Origin: an uncultured Streptococcus sp. | GTDB taxonomy: Bacteria; Bacillota; Bacilli; Lactobacillales; Streptococcaceae | Length of the DNA stretch: 8,972 bases | Assembly (NCBI GenBank): GCA_916048145.1 | Contig: CAJZGT010000049.1 | Span: 1 to 8,972, forward strand | Direction of reading: 5' to 3' | Shown here: in pieces, positions 6,357 to 8,972 of the stretch | How positions within the stretch are numbered: the first letter of the stretch is position 1 | Layout of the letters: each line of letters starts with the position of its first letter | Made by a program: the position numbers and the translations under genes | The notes under the pieces: generated by a model | Told to the model about the DNA's origin: nothing | What the model saw: the letters and a program-made list of their open reading frames with translations, nothing else | The model's database searches: none

Positions 6357-6365
6357 TGCTATAAT
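6357..6365 (+). promoter_or_regulatory. Extended -10 promoter of the HAD-gyrB operon
   Basis: TGCTATAAT is a perfect -10 with the TGn extension. The hexamer 17 bp upstream (TCGCTT, 6337-6342) is a poor -35, which the extension would make up for. Transcription should start at about 6372-6373, on the A of the HAD start codon. Confidence 0.75.
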
Positions 6366-6372
6366 GAAGGGT

Positions 6373-8897
<2,525 letters not shown>

Positions 8898-8900
8898 AAA

Positions 8901-8923
8901 ATGGGAAATGGTTCCCATGGTTT
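8901..8923 (+). terminator. Weak hairpin after gyrB
   Basis: ATGGGAA (8901-8907) pairs perfectly with TTCCCAT (8912-8918) around a 4-base loop, but only three T follow after GG, so termination on the plus strand may be partial. Its 3' arm overlaps the likely -35 of the next promoter. Confidence 0.45.
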
Positions 8924-8940
8924 AAAAAATATGATATAAT
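8912..8940 (+). promoter_or_regulatory. Extended -10 promoter for the next gene (expected ezrA)
   Basis: TGATATAAT at 8932-8940 is a perfect extended -10. TTCCCA at 8912-8917 matches the -35 consensus at 4 of 6 positions with a 17-bp spacer. In pneumococcus gyrB is followed by ezrA, which regulates Z-ring placement; its coding sequence is outside the window. Confidence 0.7.
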
Positions 8941-8963
8941 CATTACGATTGTTTCTAGTATAA

Positions 8964-8969
8964 AAGGAG
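8964..8969 (+). promoter_or_regulatory. Ribosome binding site at the window edge
   Basis: AAGGAG lies 3 bases before the window end, so the next gene's start codon should fall within the first few bases beyond it. This supports a plus-strand gene directly downstream, expected to be ezrA. Confidence 0.6.
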
Positions 8970-8972
8970 TTT

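Overview
The window is a low-GC chromosomal segment from a mitis-group Streptococcus (S. mitis / S. oralis / S. pneumoniae type). The 648-residue GyrB and the 407-residue RodA look, from memory, almost identical to the pneumococcal proteins. The order dinG - rodA - DJ-1/ThiJ - HAD hydrolase - gyrB, with ezrA expected immediately after, matches the pneumococcal core chromosome as I remember it. The species cannot be fixed from this sequence alone.

Region 1 (1-828) holds the 3' end of a repeat-rich LPXTG surface-protein gene, which enters from the left edge. It is followed by a gene-free stretch with two stem-loop terminators and an extra hairpin, so a short RNA may be made there. Region 2 (829-1890) has nnrD (NAD(P)H-hydrate repair) converging on a small unknown gene (61 aa, minus strand), with one shared bidirectional terminator between them.

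Region 3 (1891-6313) starts with a divergent promoter region. It then carries a tight operon of dinG (exonuclease-helicase), rodA (SEDS peptidoglycan polymerase of the elongasome) and a DJ-1/PfpI-family gene, with gaps of 4 and 10 bp and a good terminator at the end. Region 4 (6314-8972) is a second operon: a HAD-family gene and gyrB 14 bp apart, then a hairpin and an extended -10 promoter with a ribosome binding site at the right edge for the next gene.

The genes are mostly housekeeping: DNA repair and topology (DinG, GyrB), cell-wall elongation (RodA) and metabolite or protein repair (NnrD, DJ-1). I found no CRISPR array, tRNA, insertion sequence, phage gene or recognisable defence system. 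The points most worth a second look are two genes (dinG and the HAD gene) whose start codons fall where transcription should begin, suggesting leaderless mRNAs; a HAD protein with glycine in place of the second catalytic aspartate; the unknown 61-residue protein; and a possible small RNA at about 678-750.
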